Origin: Legionella nagasakiensis
Lineage (GTDB): Bacteria; Pseudomonadota; Gammaproteobacteria; Legionellales; Legionellaceae
DNA: 64,000 nucleotides
Assembly (NCBI RefSeq): GCF_900639915.1
Contig: NZ_CAAAID010000006.1
Coordinates: forward strand, 62,001 to 126,000
Direction: 5' to 3'
Part shown: one piece after another, positions 35,925 through 46,289 of the stretch
Layout of the letters: every line of letters begins with the position of its first letter
Position numbering within the stretch: position 1 is the first letter of the stretch
Position numbers and translations under genes: made by a program
The notes under the pieces: model-generated
Told to the model about the DNA's origin: nothing
Databases searched by the model: none
The model's input: only the letters and a program-made list of their open reading frames with translations

Positions 35925-36914
35925 TTATTCGTCTTTGGGAGGGCGGTTCATGAGGTTTTTGACGGCTTGTTCGGCGGTTATTTTACCTTGCAGTAAGGCA
36001 TTGACTTCCTGACAAATAGGCATTTCAACCTGATGATGCGTTGCCAGTGCGCAAACTTGGGCTGCATTATGTTTCCCTTCAACGACTTGTCCAATACGCC
36101 GCTCAGCTTCATTTAGGCTAATGCCTTGCCCCAAGTGAAGGCCAAAACGGCGGTTACGGGATTGATCATCGGTACACGTAAGCACCAAATCGCCGACGCC
36201 GGCGAGCCCCATAAACGTTTCCTGACGGGCGCCTAAACCTAGTCCCAAGCGACACATTTCTGCAAGTCCCCGGGTAATAAGCGCGGCTTTGGCATTGGCG
36301 CCGTAATGCAAGCCGTCACTGATGCCACAAGCAATGGCCAGAACGTTTTTAACGGCGCCGCATAGCTGGACCCCGATGACATCATCACTCTGATAGACGC
36401 GAATGTTGTTTTGATGAAGGATATCGCGAATGGCTTTCAAGTAAGGACCACTTGTGCCGGCGACGACTAAGGCGGTTGGTAAAAACTGTGCGACTTCCCG
36501 GGCAAAAGAAGGTCCGGAAATCACGGCAATAGGAAAAGCGCTGCCCCATCGTTCCGCGACCAGCTGGCTTAATAATTTATGGCGGCTTGGATCAAGCCCT
36601 TTGGTTAGCCAGGCAAGACCCTTGGCGGGTTTAGGTAATTGATTTAACAGCGCTGCAAAGGCATGAGAAGGTACGGCTACAATGACTTCAGCGGCTTGAG
36701 CGATGCATGCTGCAAGATCGGCAGTTGGTTGCAGGGTGGGAGGAAAATTGATAGTGGGCAGATAACGACGATTACAGCGCTCCTGCAGCATGTCGTTTAC
36801 GTGTTGGTCAGAGTGCCCCCACAATAATACTCGATTGCCGTGCTGAGCCAGGTGAATCGCAATTGCGGTTCCCCAAGAGCCTGCGCCTAAAACGGCAATC
36901 GTGGTCGTTTTCAT
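35925..36914 (-). CDS. gpsA: Glycerol-3-phosphate dehydrogenase [NAD(P)+]
   Basis: A 329-residue GpsA that supplies glycerol-3-phosphate for phospholipids. Motifs are the nucleotide-binding VLGAGSWGTAIA, LTKGLD, SGPSFAREVA, the catalytic Lys in CGAVKNVLAIACGI and GDLVLTC. It lies 16 bases after secB, as in the conserved secB-gpsA arrangement of gammaproteobacteria. Confidence 0.96.
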   Translation of the reverse strand: MKTTTIAVLGAGSWGTAIAIHLAQHGNRVLLWGHSDQHVNDMLQERCNRRYLPTINFPPTLQPTADLAACIAQAAEVIVAVPSHAFAALLNQLPKPAKGLAWLTKGLDPSRHKLLSQLVAERWGSAFPIAVISGPSFAREVAQFLPTALVVAGTSGPYLKAIRDILHQNNIRVYQSDDVIGVQLCGAVKNVLAIACGISDGLHYGANAKAALITRGLAEMCRLGLGLGARQETFMGLAGVGDLVLTCTDDQSRNRRFGLHLGQGISLNEAERRIGQVVEGKHNAAQVCALATHHQVEMPICQEVNALLQGKITAEQAVKNLMNRPPKDE

Positions 36915-36930
36915 TGGTAAAAAACCTGAA

Positions 36931-37419
36931 TCAGTGAGACGTCTCGCTGGATTTTTCCTTAGCTGCTTTTTGCTTTTCCTCTAATTGCTGCATATAAAGC
37001 GCATCAAAATTGATTGGGGCTAAGACAAGCTGTGGGAAGCTGCCGCGAATGACTTCTGTGGTAATCGCTTCACGAGCATAGGGAAAGAGAATGCTGGGGC
37101 AGAAACTGCCTAATAAATGATCCAGTTGTTCGGCAGGAGCGCCTTGAATGGTGAAAATTCCCGCTTGTTGAACTTCGACTAAAAAGGCCGTGGCATTCTG
37201 ATTTTTCACCGTTGCCGTCACGGTCAAAGCCACTTCGTAGACGTTTTCTTCCAAGAGGGTATGTTGGGTGTTTAAATCCAGAGATAATTCTGGTTCCCAT
37301 TTTTGCTGAAAAATTGCTGGTGTATTGGTGGTTTCAAAGGATAAATCCTTAACGTAAACGCGCTGAATCATAAATTGCACTTCAGACGATTGTTGTTGGT
37401 TCTTGTTTTGTTCAGTCAT
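36931..37419 (-). CDS. secB: Protein-export chaperone SecB
   Basis: A 162-residue SecB. The core FMIQRVYVKDLSFETTN, the conserved VQQAGIF and the CPSILFPYARE stretch are diagnostic. It holds preproteins unfolded and hands them to SecA. It lies between a membrane rhodanese and gpsA; the E. coli equivalent order has grxC in addition, which is absent here. Confidence 0.96.
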   Translation of the reverse strand: MTEQNKNQQQSSEVQFMIQRVYVKDLSFETTNTPAIFQQKWEPELSLDLNTQHTLLEENVYEVALTVTATVKNQNATAFLVEVQQAGIFTIQGAPAEQLDHLLGSFCPSILFPYAREAITTEVIRGSFPQLVLAPINFDALYMQQLEEKQKAAKEKSSETSH

Positions 37420-37481
37420 TCTAGCGTTATCCTTTTATAAGTTGATTAACGATTGGTAGATAGGGTTTGATTTAATAAGCG

Positions 37482-37907
37482 CTATTTTTTGCCTTTAACC
37501 GTAGGTAGGTTAGCCGAAATCCAGGCAGCCATTCCTCCAGCAAGTACCATCGGTTGCTCAAATCCTTGCTCGCGTAATTTAGCGGCTAGTGCTGGTGATT
37601 GCAAGCCGCGGGCACAGACGAGAATAATCGGTTTTGATTTGTATTTATCCATGCGCTGTTGATTGAAATCATCCATCGATGCTCGTATGGCATTAATGAT
37701 GTGGCCGTTGCGATAGGCTTCGGCATCGCGTAAATCAATGACGATGGCATTTTCATTGTTAATGAGATCCACTGCTGCAGATGGGTTAAGTTCTTTTGCT
37801 TTTTTTCTTTGGCTCATTAATTCGTTAACAAAAATTAATAAAAGAATCACAATGAGTGCCAGCCAAAGTGGCCAATGGTTTATGATAAATTGTCCTAATT
37901 GTTGCAT
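37482..37907 (-). CDS. Membrane-anchored rhodanese-like protein (YibN-like)
   Basis: ATG at 37907 with CAGG upstream is chosen over the longer frame to 37967. The 141-residue product has one N-terminal membrane helix (WPLWLALIVILLLIFV) and a rhodanese domain with the active-site loop VCARGLQSPA around its Cys. It is first in the YibN-SecB-GpsA order known from enterobacteria. Confidence 0.88.
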   Translation of the reverse strand: MQQLGQFIINHWPLWLALIVILLLIFVNELMSQRKKAKELNPSAAVDLINNENAIVIDLRDAEAYRNGHIINAIRASMDDFNQQRMDKYKSKPIILVCARGLQSPALAAKLREQGFEQPMVLAGGMAAWISANLPTVKGKK

Positions 37908-37989
37908 GGGATACCTGAAATTCAGTGACTTGGGTCGAATTATCCTAAGAACGGTCAGACAACGCAAGTCCTGGTGATTTATCAGGGAA

Positions 37990-38047
37990 AAATCTCCTCT
38001 AACTCCCCTTTAGTCAAGGGGAGAAATGATAAGTACTAGACCGTTAA
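37990..38047. repeat. CTCCC/GGGAG repeat, long form
   Basis: CTCCCCTTT and AAGGGGAG form the hairpin (38002-38022), with the same GAAATGATA and TACTAGA flank as the copy at 26.8 kb. Confidence 0.6.
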
Positions 38048-38122
38048 AACGAATTATGAAAGAAATGCTTGCCTCTCTTTACAAAGACAGGTTCTAATTT
38101 GTAAAAAGGGACAAGATATGAA

Positions 38123-39664
38123 TTATGGACAGGGTTTGATGGTAAGCCCTTTAGGTAATTTGACCTCTGTTCCACAAGCTTCATCCAAATTTTTCTGCTG
38201 TAAACCGAAGGCCTGCTGTAAATCGGCATTTGTTAAATTTGTACCCTTTAAAATGGTCTGAGTAAGCCACGCCATATTGAGCTGGGCATTTCTCAGGTTA
38301 GCTTGGCTTAAATCAGCATAACTTAGTCGTGTTTTCGTTAAATCGGCTTTGTTAAGGTTGCTTTGACTTAAATTAGCGGATTGCAGGTTGGCATGTGCCA
38401 AATTGGCTTCACTTAAATTAGCGCCTTGTAGATTTGCGTGAGAGAAATCGATATGACGCAGATCTCGGCCGTGCAAATTAGCACCGTGTAAATCCGCGCC
38501 AACCAGATAGCCTTGATTTGGACTCGAATTTTGCGGATTCATGATTGGCTTGTTATTTAAGAGGCGCGCCAGTTGATTATGCGTCGCTATTTTACCGATA
38601 TGAAACCAGGGTAATGCCAGGATGAGATAAACGACTGCCATTAACAGGGCAAGCAAAGTATTGGCAGGTTTTATCATGCTCAGCCATGGCTTTTCACTGA
38701 GAAAAACAGCCAGACTATAACTGACGTTATATAAGGCATGAATGATAAGTGAAATCAGTAACAGGATAGACAGAGGGTTAAGGCCATAATGCCACATGTC
38801 CATCCAGGGGTATTTAAGAATAAATAAAGAATATAAGGCGCTGACGATGAAGCAGGCGTAAATTAAATAACAAAACCAACGAGCATAAGGTTCACGTTCA
38901 AGACCGGCTTGAAAAATGCCATTAAACAATAAAATATTAAAGACACTCAACACCACAATGATTGGCCAGAAGTCAGCAAATGCGCGGTTTGCAAAAGGAA
39001 TTGCCAAGAGAAACCCTAAACAAATCACCACAAAAATTGGATACAGGAATTTGCAAAACGCCAATAAAATATTCCTGAGTTTTGTGAGAATTTGCTCATG
39101 TTGATGGAGAATGGCCATGGCTATGCCGAAGAAAAAAGGCGGCATAATGTAGAAAAAGGCAGTGCTGAACACAATGTTTTGAATCAGTGATATACCCAGT
39201 AATTGAAATAAAAGAGCAGCCAGTGTGCATAATCCCATGGCTAATGAAATCAGCACTTGTCCAAGAATAAGCTTCAATATGACTTGCCAAACTTCACTGA
39301 ACAACGTCGAATAGGAAAAGATAAATTGTTTTTCCTCAAGCACAACACAGTAAAAAATAAAAACAATAAAAGCACTCACAGCGCATTGGGCGGCGAGAAT
39401 GGGGGTAACGTAAGTGACTGCACGTGTGAGATCAGCAAGCAAATGATACGCAACAAAACCATACACAATGGCTATGATGAACGACATGCCAAGACCAAGT
39501 GCTAGCGTGTCTCGTTCGGGCAGTTTGACCTGCAACGCAAAGAGAGGAAAAGTCAATACAATGATGGCACAGAAGGTTGTGGCAATACTGAAATGGCCAA
39601 AATTAATGAGTGCATAAGCAATGACGCCTTGTAGTAAGCCGAGTGCAGGTCTAATGAATGTCAT
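38123..39664 (-). CDS. Membrane protein with pentapeptide-repeat domain
   Basis: ATG at 39664 follows AAGGA by seven bases and is preferred to 39685. The 513-residue product has about ten membrane helices in its first 370 residues (DUF4153-like in appearance), then some 20 pentapeptide repeats of A(D/N)LXX form (for example ANLSQSNLNKADL) and a short Cys-containing tail. The repeat domain should form a right-handed beta-helix. Cytoplasmic placement is likely; the function is unknown. Confidence 0.85.
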   Translation of the reverse strand: MTFIRPALGLLQGVIAYALINFGHFSIATTFCAIIVLTFPLFALQVKLPERDTLALGLGMSFIIAIVYGFVAYHLLADLTRAVTYVTPILAAQCAVSAFIVFIFYCVVLEEKQFIFSYSTLFSEVWQVILKLILGQVLISLAMGLCTLAALLFQLLGISLIQNIVFSTAFFYIMPPFFFGIAMAILHQHEQILTKLRNILLAFCKFLYPIFVVICLGFLLAIPFANRAFADFWPIIVVLSVFNILLFNGIFQAGLEREPYARWFCYLIYACFIVSALYSLFILKYPWMDMWHYGLNPLSILLLISLIIHALYNVSYSLAVFLSEKPWLSMIKPANTLLALLMAVVYLILALPWFHIGKIATHNQLARLLNNKPIMNPQNSSPNQGYLVGADLHGANLHGRDLRHIDFSHANLQGANLSEANLAHANLQSANLSQSNLNKADLTKTRLSYADLSQANLRNAQLNMAWLTQTILKGTNLTNADLQQAFGLQQKNLDEACGTEVKLPKGLTIKPCP

Positions 39665-39697
39665 CTTCTTGTCCTTAAGATCCATGGTCAGATAAAA

Positions 39698-40030
39698 TTA
39701 CTTTTCAACCGGGTAACCGCAAATTTCCCATTCCATAATTCCACCATCAACAGAATAAACGTGTTGATAGCCCATTTTTATAAGACAGTCCGCAGCATAA
39801 AGCGAGCGAACGCCGCCACGACAATGGAGATAAATCGGACAATCACGTTTTGGGATTTCCTGCTCAATTTGAGTCGTGAGCTTGTCTTTTGGGATATGCC
39901 GTGCTCCTGCAATGCGTCCCTCTTGCCATTCATGAAGTTCGCGTACATCAATGAGGCATAATTTGGGGTCGGCATCGCGGCGTCTTTTTAATTCATGGAC
40001 GGTGATGGTCGCTACTTGATTGTCGGTCAT
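39698..40030 (-). CDS. Rhodanese-like sulfurtransferase
   Basis: A 110-residue single-domain rhodanese with LIDVRELHEWQEGRI and the active-site Cys in LHCRGGVRS. GAGAGG precedes the ATG. It starts 38 bases inside the upstream membrane gene, so the two are coupled. Probable role in sulfur transfer or redox. Confidence 0.9.
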   Translation of the reverse strand: MTDNQVATITVHELKRRRDADPKLCLIDVRELHEWQEGRIAGARHIPKDKLTTQIEQEIPKRDCPIYLHCRGGVRSLYAADCLIKMGYQHVYSVDGGIMEWEICGYPVEK

Positions 40031-40298
40031 AATCAGCCTCTCGAACGATAGGACGGGTCAATGTGGAATGATGAATAAACCAATAAATGGTTGCTGTAAT
40101 TACTCCGCCAATTAATGTTGCAAATGCCCAGGTAGCAGCGGATACCAGAGCAGGACGTTGTCCTATTTTATATAAAATGCCGGCATCACGCGCAACAGCC
40201 CCAGCAAAAATAACATGTAAAATGGCATTGATTAAAATTAACAAATAATAAAACGTTTGTATTTGACTGCTAAATTGTTGCACAAGATCGGGCAGCAT
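39993..40298 (-). CDS. Small two-helix membrane protein
   Basis: A 101-residue protein with two membrane helices (IQTFYYLLILINAILHVIFA and a second around ATWAFATLIGGVITATI) and a polar tail. GAGGA lies before the ATG. Resembles small uncharacterised inner-membrane proteins of Legionella. Overlaps the rhodanese gene. Confidence 0.7.
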   Translation of the reverse strand: MLPDLVQQFSSQIQTFYYLLILINAILHVIFAGAVARDAGILYKIGQRPALVSAATWAFATLIGGVITATIYWFIHHSTLTRPIVREADYDRQSSSDHHRP

Positions 40299-40386
40299 CC
40301 GCGAACTTCCTCATAGCAGATTGAATTTGCTTCTCATCATATCAGAAAAATGATTGAAAGCATTAGCATAGATTGAAATAATCAGA

Positions 40387-40508
40387 ACTGTCCCATTAAA
40401 CGCTCGCAAAGACAGATTAATGGGACAGTATTGCTTAAATAATAACCAAATGACTGAATCAACATTTCTTTGTTAACGCAAAGATTGAGGGTTATTCATA
40501 AGTTCTGG
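40387..40508. repeat. Inverted repeat plus half copy of the CAGGACTT hairpin family
   Basis: ACTGTCCCATTAA (40387-40399) and TTAATGGGACAGT (40417-40429) are perfect inverted repeats. The next 60 bases contain AATCAACATTTCTTT and CAAAGATTG, matching the right half of the elements at 58.0 and 58.8 kb. The left half is missing. Nothing else is seen in 40299-40580. Confidence 0.5.
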
Positions 40509-40580
40509 AAGTTATTTTTGAATGGTTGTAAAACCTGAGCTAATATCCATGCATCGATTTATTGATTAAGAGGATAGCAA

Positions 40581-41864
40581 GTGATTGATATGCCCGTACC
40601 TCATTTAACTACAGCGCATACTGGCCCACTGCATCATGTAGAGCATGTTATTTTAAATCAAGTTGCTGCCATTGAAGCGTGGTTTCGTCGTCAATGGCAA
40701 AAGACTCCCCCCCCAATTACTTCATCGGTTGATTTACGGCATGCCGGTTTTAAATTGGCACCGGTGGATACCAATTTATTTCCGGCGGGTTTTAATAATT
40801 TAAATCGCGACTTTTTCCCTTTATGCATTCAGGCAGCGCAATCGGTGCTCGGAGAGCATTATCCCAGTTGCACTAAAATACTTCTTCTACCCGAAAGCCA
40901 TACCCGTAATCGTTTTTATTTGCAAAGTCTGAGCGTATTGCGTGATATTTTTGTCAAGGCAGGATTTGTGGTTCGCATTGGCAGTCTGGACTCTGCAATT
41001 ACAAAGCCAACCGAATTGGTGACGGACGACGGAGATGTTTTGTTGGTTGAACCTGTATTACGCGTTGGCAATAAAGTTGGCTTAGCGGATTTTGATCCTT
41101 GTTTGTTATTGTTAAACAATGATTTGTCCTCCGGTGTGCCGGATATTTTGCAAGACTTGCAACAAAACATTCAACCTACGGCTAAGTTGGGTTGGGCATC
41201 ACGGTTAAAATCTAGCCATTTTCATTATTTTACTGAAATTGCCAAAGAATTTGCGGCACTGGTAAAGATGGATTCGTGGTTAATTTGCCCGGCTTTCAGT
41301 GCGGTTGACAGCATTGATTTTATGGCTCAGGAAGGCATTGAGGCTTTGGTGGAAGCGGTTGATCAACTCATCAATACCATTCGTGAAAAATACACAGCTT
41401 ATGGTATTTTGGAAAAGCCTTTTGTTGCGATAAAGGCGGATAATGGAACGTATGGAATGAGTGTGATGATGGTGCATGAAGGGAAACAAATCTTACAATT
41501 GAATCGTAAACAGCGTACGCGCATGGCGGCCAGTAAGGGCAGTAGGAAAGTCAGTCGAGTGATCATTCAGGAAGGTGTTTATACGTTTGAAACGATGCCG
41601 GATGGTTCCGTGGCAGAGCCTGTTGTCTATATGATTGGTCAATTTGTTGTTGGCGGTTTTTATCGCGTGCATCATGGTCGTGGCAAGGCAGAAAATTTAA
41701 ATGCACCGGGCATGCATTTTGAACCTTTAGCCTTTGCGCAGGCTTGCAATACACCGTGCGAAGATTTAGCGGTGGTCGATTATCCTAATCGTTTTTATGC
41801 CTATGGAGTCATTGCGCGTCTGGCGGCGTTGGCTGCAGCTCGTGAAATTGCTGCAATTGCTTGA
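40581..41864 (+). CDS. gshA: Glutamate-cysteine ligase (proteobacterial type)
   Basis: GTG start with AGAGGA six bases upstream; 427 residues. It matches the non-enterobacterial GshA family found beside gshB, with stretches such as VDTNLFPAGFNNLNRDFFPL, IKADNGTYGMSVM and GGFYRVHHGRGKAENLN. It catalyses the first step of glutathione synthesis. gshB follows 82 bases later. Confidence 0.92.
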   Translation: MIDMPVPHLTTAHTGPLHHVEHVILNQVAAIEAWFRRQWQKTPPPITSSVDLRHAGFKLAPVDTNLFPAGFNNLNRDFFPLCIQAAQSVLGEHYPSCTKILLLPESHTRNRFYLQSLSVLRDIFVKAGFVVRIGSLDSAITKPTELVTDDGDVLLVEPVLRVGNKVGLADFDPCLLLLNNDLSSGVPDILQDLQQNIQPTAKLGWASRLKSSHFHYFTEIAKEFAALVKMDSWLICPAFSAVDSIDFMAQEGIEALVEAVDQLINTIREKYTAYGILEKPFVAIKADNGTYGMSVMMVHEGKQILQLNRKQRTRMAASKGSRKVSRVIIQEGVYTFETMPDGSVAEPVVYMIGQFVVGGFYRVHHGRGKAENLNAPGMHFEPLAFAQACNTPCEDLAVVDYPNRFYAYGVIARLAALAAAREIAAIA

Positions 41865-41884
41865 GTGTTGCTTTGAAAACTTTT

Positions 41885-41908
41885 CCTAACCTCTTTAATA
41901 AAGGGAGG
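41885..41908 (+). terminator. Hairpin repeat after gshA
   Basis: CCTAACCTCTTT is followed by AAAGGGAGG and TCGTTTTT. An imperfect stem with a T-rich tail; it belongs to the CTCCC/GGGAG family. Confidence 0.45.
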
Positions 41909-41946
41909 AATCGTTTTTGATTAACTGACTTGAAGCGAGATAAATT

Positions 41947-42912
41947 ATGAAAATTGGCGTGTTAATGGATCCGTTATCCAAGATAAAGCCTTATAAAGAT
42001 TCGACGGTGGCAATGATGCAAAGCGCCCAGTCTTTAGGTTGGTCTTGCGCCTATTTTACGCAATCCGATTTGTTTTGCCATGAAGGACGTGCTCATGCGC
42101 ATGTGTTTGCTATTCACTTGCAGGATGAATCAAAAGCCGATTGGGCAGAAACAACGTCATTGGGGGAACAGCCTTTGGCGTCATTTGATATCATTTTGAT
42201 GCGCAAAGACCCACCCTTTGACATGGAATATATTTATGCAACGTATGCTTTGGAGCTGGCTGAACAGGAAGGCGTGCTGGTGGCCAATAAACCGCAGAGT
42301 TTACGGGACGCTAATGAAAAATTCTTTACCTTGAATTTTCCGCAATGTTGTCCACCAACGCTGGTAAGTCAGGATATTCAGCGATTACGGGCGTTCTGGC
42401 AACAACACCGTGATGTTATTTTCAAGCCTCTAGAGGGTATGGGAGGAAGCGCCGTATTCCATGTGGATGAAAAAGGACATAATCTGTCGGTGATTTTAGA
42501 AACACTGACTCATGGTCAAACGGTCAGCGTTATGGCACAACAATACATTCCTGAAATCATCACGCACGGAGATAAGCGGATTTTGTTGATTGATGGGGAA
42601 CCGGTTCCTTATGCACTGGCTCGTATTCCGGCAAAAGGCGAATTACGTGGTAATCTGGCCGCTGGTGCACAAGGTAAAGTGGTTGCCATCAATGAGCGTG
42701 ATCGCTGGCTTTGTGCGCAACTGGCTCCTGTTCTAAAAGCCAAGGGCTTGTATTTTGTGGGCATTGATGTCATTGGCGACTATTTAACTGAAATTAATGT
42801 GACCAGTCCTACCTGTATTCGTGAAATAGCAACTGAAACCGGCTTGGATATTGCCGGCGATTATTTACGCTGCCTTGCAGCAAAGCGTCAGATCCTAAAG
42901 GTCGTTAGTTAA
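41947..42912 (+). CDS. gshB: Glutathione synthetase
   Basis: A 321-residue ATP-grasp enzyme. The N-terminus [45 protein letters not shown] and the metal-binding [10 protein letters not shown] are diagnostic. It completes glutathione synthesis after GshA. The 3' end overlaps convergent trmL by eight bases. Confidence 0.96.
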   Translation: MKIGVLMDPLSKIKPYKDSTVAMMQSAQSLGWSCAYFTQSDLFCHEGRAHAHVFAIHLQDESKADWAETTSLGEQPLASFDIILMRKDPPFDMEYIYATYALELAEQEGVLVANKPQSLRDANEKFFTLNFPQCCPPTLVSQDIQRLRAFWQQHRDVIFKPLEGMGGSAVFHVDEKGHNLSVILETLTHGQTVSVMAQQYIPEIITHGDKRILLIDGEPVPYALARIPAKGELRGNLAAGAQGKVVAINERDRWLCAQLAPVLKAKGLYFVGIDVIGDYLTEINVTSPTCIREIATETGLDIAGDYLRCLAAKRQILKVVS

Positions 42913-43351
42913 ATTCAAGCTGCCGCCATGCTTCAAAAAGAATGATGGCAACGGCATTGGACAAATTCAGACTGCGGCTTTCAGGGCGCATGGGGATACG
43001 AATCGTTTGATAAGCATTCAATACATGCGTTGGCAGTCCTTTGGTTTCAGGCCCAAACAGCAGCATGTCATCTTGTTCGTAAGTGATATCACTATAGCAT
43101 TGACGGGCCTTGGTTGAGCAGGCATAAATTCGCCGCTTTTGATTTTGCGCAAGAAAAGATTGTTCATTCTCATAATGAATGATATGGGCCCATTCATGGT
43201 AATCCAGACCAGCTCGCCGCATGCGTTTATCATCCAGAGCGAATCCAAGCGGATGAATTAAATGCAATTGTGCGCCGCTGTTGGCGCACAATCGTATGAT
43301 GTTGCCGGTATTTGGCGGAATTTCAGGCTGAAACAGAGCGATGTGCAGCAT
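42905..43351 (-). CDS. trmL: tRNA (cytidine/uridine-2'-O)-methyltransferase TrmL
   Basis: A 148-residue SPOUT methyltransferase. Motifs are [29 protein letters not shown] and [18 protein letters not shown], which form the trefoil knot. It modifies the wobble base of certain leucine tRNAs. It starts 29 bases inside the 3' end of mlaA. Confidence 0.95.
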   Translation of the reverse strand: MLHIALFQPEIPPNTGNIIRLCANSGAQLHLIHPLGFALDDKRMRRAGLDYHEWAHIIHYENEQSFLAQNQKRRIYACSTKARQCYSDITYEQDDMLLFGPETKGLPTHVLNAYQTIRIPMRPESRSLNLSNAVAIILFEAWRQLEFN

Positions 43352-44138
43352 CTTTGGCAGCGGCAGTTAATGGAAACTCAGGCTCATTGGCATCAGCAGG
43401 CGGTTGCATGCTGTCATCGTCATCGCCTTCATCGTCGACGTATAATGAGCCCAAGTTGTCCTGGGCGCCATTAATGCGATAATTGCGATTTTGCAAATAA
43501 GCGTCACGAACGAAGGTATACTGATCCATGGCTTCAGCGATTAAGCGATCGTTTTCCAGCATTTGCGATCGCAAGTCAATATAACGCAAGCCTAAAATAG
43601 AATACAGCCATTTGTCGGATTTAATGTAAGGATATGGGGTAAACAGCGCATAATCAAACATCATGCCCATACCATCACGAATTGTACTGGGGCCTAGGAA
43701 TGGGATGACCACATAAGGGGATTCCTTGTTGCCCCATTTAGCAAACGTTAAACCTAAATCATTGCTGTGGGGAGGCAAGCTAAATGAACTTGCCGCGACA
43801 TCAAATACACCTGCGATTCCAAACGTGGAATTAATCAGAAAACGCCAAGTGTCTTTAATGGCATAATTCCATTCCCACTGCAACACATCATTGGCGACTG
43901 TCGGCAGCATATTGACGTTGTTATAAGCATTATTAATTCCGGCACGCACTTGCGGTGGCAGAATGACTTTATACAATTTTGCCGGCGGTTTTAGGACGGT
44001 TGCATCAAACGCTGCATTGAATGCATAAATGTTGCGGTTAATTGGCTCGTACGGGTCGACCGGATTTGTACCTTTTTGGATGCAGGATGTCGATAGCAGG
44101 GTGCTTGTGATGACAGCAAGTGTAGCAATGAAGCGCAT
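43323..44138 (-). CDS. mlaA: Outer-membrane lipid asymmetry lipoprotein MlaA
   Basis: A 271-residue lipoprotein with lipobox LLSTSC. The family core [37 protein letters not shown] and [13 protein letters not shown] is clear. It removes phospholipids from the outer leaflet with the Mla system. The tail has an unusual acidic run (DDEGDDDD). Confidence 0.95.
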   Translation of the reverse strand: MRFIATLAVITSTLLSTSCIQKGTNPVDPYEPINRNIYAFNAAFDATVLKPPAKLYKVILPPQVRAGINNAYNNVNMLPTVANDVLQWEWNYAIKDTWRFLINSTFGIAGVFDVAASSFSLPPHSNDLGLTFAKWGNKESPYVVIPFLGPSTIRDGMGMMFDYALFTPYPYIKSDKWLYSILGLRYIDLRSQMLENDRLIAEAMDQYTFVRDAYLQNRNYRINGAQDNLGSLYVDDEGDDDDSMQPPADANEPEFPLTAAAKDAAHRSVSA

Positions 44139-44376
44139 GATGATTCTTTATTATTAGTATAATTATTAAATGGTACACTAGATACGTTGGCTTGAAAATG
44201 GTAATTGATTCCGATGATCTTTGTTTAAAACAGATGCCGAAAAACTCCCAATCTCTTTTTGCCTGGCCCGTGGGATTTTTTGTAAGTCTTAATCAAAACA
44301 TCGTTATTAACGAAGCATTGTTTCCTGATTATTTTTATGTGAAAATGCGCTAAATTTTTCCTAATAGGAATATGTT

Positions 44377-46263
44377 ATGCCAGGAAGTGCCATTTATGAT
44401 TTAGGCATTGCAGAGGGACGAAAGGCCCTTGAAACAGTCATCAGCGAGCATTTACGGACTCAATATCCGTCTGAAGACATGCATTTCACATGTACGGCAC
44501 AAGATGATACGCCAATTTTCATTGCCCTGGTTCCACGATTGTCTCATATTCCCAATGCCTATGGTGCTTTTGCCAGCCGGCGTATTGCCAAAGGGGAAGA
44601 ATTTATTTACGCAGGAAAACGTTTGACCAATAAAGAGGCAAGTGCTGCCAGAACAGAATACCTGTATGAATTAAGCCGCGATGTTGTAGAGGATTGTGAA
44701 GAAATCGGTAATGCCACCCGCTTTGTCAATCATTCTGCCCAATATTTTAATCTTTATCCCGAAATCCGTGAAACGCCAGAAGGAAAAGAATACATTGCCT
44801 ACATCGCATTAAGAGACATTGAGCCAGGCGAACAGTTGTTGATTCATTATGGACCGAGTTACAATTACCCGGAAGGGCTTGTTTATTTGCATCCCAGCGA
44901 TGGCCACCGCGCCTCGGAAGATTTGATCCGAACGTTCCAATTAGCACCAAGATTGTTGTCTTTAACGATAAAAGATAAACATCGCGTTGGAGAATATTAT
45001 CTTTCTCCTCTATGCCAGGCCATTTTGGACGATAAGAAATTGCCTTTAATGGCGGGAGAAGCGGCTGCTCTTTCGGTGCATTTAATGAAAGTCGATGCAA
45101 GTTCCTTAGGCTACATCAGCCCACTCATGTTGGCAGTAGCACTTGGACGTACGGCCCATACAGCCATTTTACTGGCACAAGCGGATTCTTTAAACCTTGA
45201 TTTGATTGGCATGGTGGATGAGGAGCATGACGATGCTCTTCATTACGCCTTGTATCATCAACGGCCTGATTGCGCGGCTTTAATTTTGGAGGTTATCGAA
45301 AGGCAGATTGATAAAGCCATAAAAGCCAAAAATGAATTTCTTATTCTACAGGCTCGGCATCTTTTGATCTTGCAAAATAAACATGAATTATCACCTCTGC
45401 ATTTGGCGGTGAAGTTTCATGATTATCAGGCCATCGAAAAACTGCTCCAGCTTTTTAAAAAACTGAGTGCTTTTCCTTTAGGTACGTTGTGCGGGATGGT
45501 TCAAAAAGATCCATTTGTGCTGGTTGATAACGATAACCTTTGCCCCTTGTTGCTTGCCATTAAAAATAACGACTGGCTTGCTATTAAACGGTTTACAATG
45601 TTTATTCAGGAAAATGATTGGGTTATTTACAATAAGAAACGAAAAAATCCCGATATAAATCATGAAGAAGCTGTGGAAAATTACGCAAACGCATTTTCTT
45701 GCCTGCATCCAAGCATGATTGAGCTGGTTTTGGAAGCGTTGCATGCCTCAGTGAACCTGTTTAATGATCGAAAATTCAACGTCAAACTTTTAAAAGCTTT
45801 GACGCTTAAAAGTCCGGAGAAAGCGGGTGAATTCTTGGACGTTGCCGCACGAATTGGAATAATTTCCCATAAAGAAAAAGCCGAGCTTGCGACGCCTAGA
45901 CCACCTAAGTCGGCCAGATCTTCTGAGCTTGGCTTATTTGCATCTGCAGCAATACAAGATAGAAGAAAACGTCGTTTTGATGAAAGAGAAGCCAGTATGA
46001 CCGGAATCGATAGAACTACTGTGTTGGCTAGTGGCCACCCGGTTGCGGTTCACGGTGAAGCCACAAAAATTGTTGTAACCGAACTACCACCAGATGCTTC
46101 TACATTGACTTCTGTCGGGCAAGTGGTTGCGGAACCGTTTTCTCATTTAGAAGAGCGACCTCTGGCTGCCTCTTTGAGATTTTTTCCGACTTGGGACCTG
46201 CCTTCTTTACTGCCACAATTGTGGCGAAATCCCCCACAACCATTTTTTCCGACATTTCGATGA
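44377..46263 (+). CDS. legAS4: SET-domain and ankyrin-repeat protein, LegAS4/RomA-like effector
   Basis: A 628-residue protein. The SET domain spans about 45-165: AYGAFASRRIAKGEEF binds AdoMet, RFVNHSAQYFN (NHS 118-120) is the cofactor/knot motif, and Y158 in LLIHYG is the catalytic Tyr. Ankyrin-like units follow (about 245-420, for example HELSPLHLAVKFHDYQAI). The C-terminal region is basic (QDRRKRRFDE), possibly a nuclear signal. L. pneumophila LegAS4/RomA methylates host histones. AGGA lies eight bases before the ATG. Confidence 0.85.
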   Translation: MPGSAIYDLGIAEGRKALETVISEHLRTQYPSEDMHFTCTAQDDTPIFIALVPRLSHIPNAYGAFASRRIAKGEEFIYAGKRLTNKEASAARTEYLYELSRDVVEDCEEIGNATRFVNHSAQYFNLYPEIRETPEGKEYIAYIALRDIEPGEQLLIHYGPSYNYPEGLVYLHPSDGHRASEDLIRTFQLAPRLLSLTIKDKHRVGEYYLSPLCQAILDDKKLPLMAGEAAALSVHLMKVDASSLGYISPLMLAVALGRTAHTAILLAQADSLNLDLIGMVDEEHDDALHYALYHQRPDCAALILEVIERQIDKAIKAKNEFLILQARHLLILQNKHELSPLHLAVKFHDYQAIEKLLQLFKKLSAFPLGTLCGMVQKDPFVLVDNDNLCPLLLAIKNNDWLAIKRFTMFIQENDWVIYNKKRKNPDINHEEAVENYANAFSCLHPSMIELVLEALHASVNLFNDRKFNVKLLKALTLKSPEKAGEFLDVAARIGIISHKEKAELATPRPPKSARSSELGLFASAAIQDRRKRRFDEREASMTGIDRTTVLASGHPVAVHGEATKIVVTELPPDASTLTSVGQVVAEPFSHLEERPLAASLRFFPTWDLPSLLPQLWRNPPQPFFPTFR

Positions 46264-46289
46264 TTTAAATACTCATGGTGCTTGCGCGG

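Noticed and set aside
44198-44353. 51-codon open frame before the LegAS4-like gene
   Set aside because: No ribosome site, no recognisable motif and ordinary length for chance in this composition.
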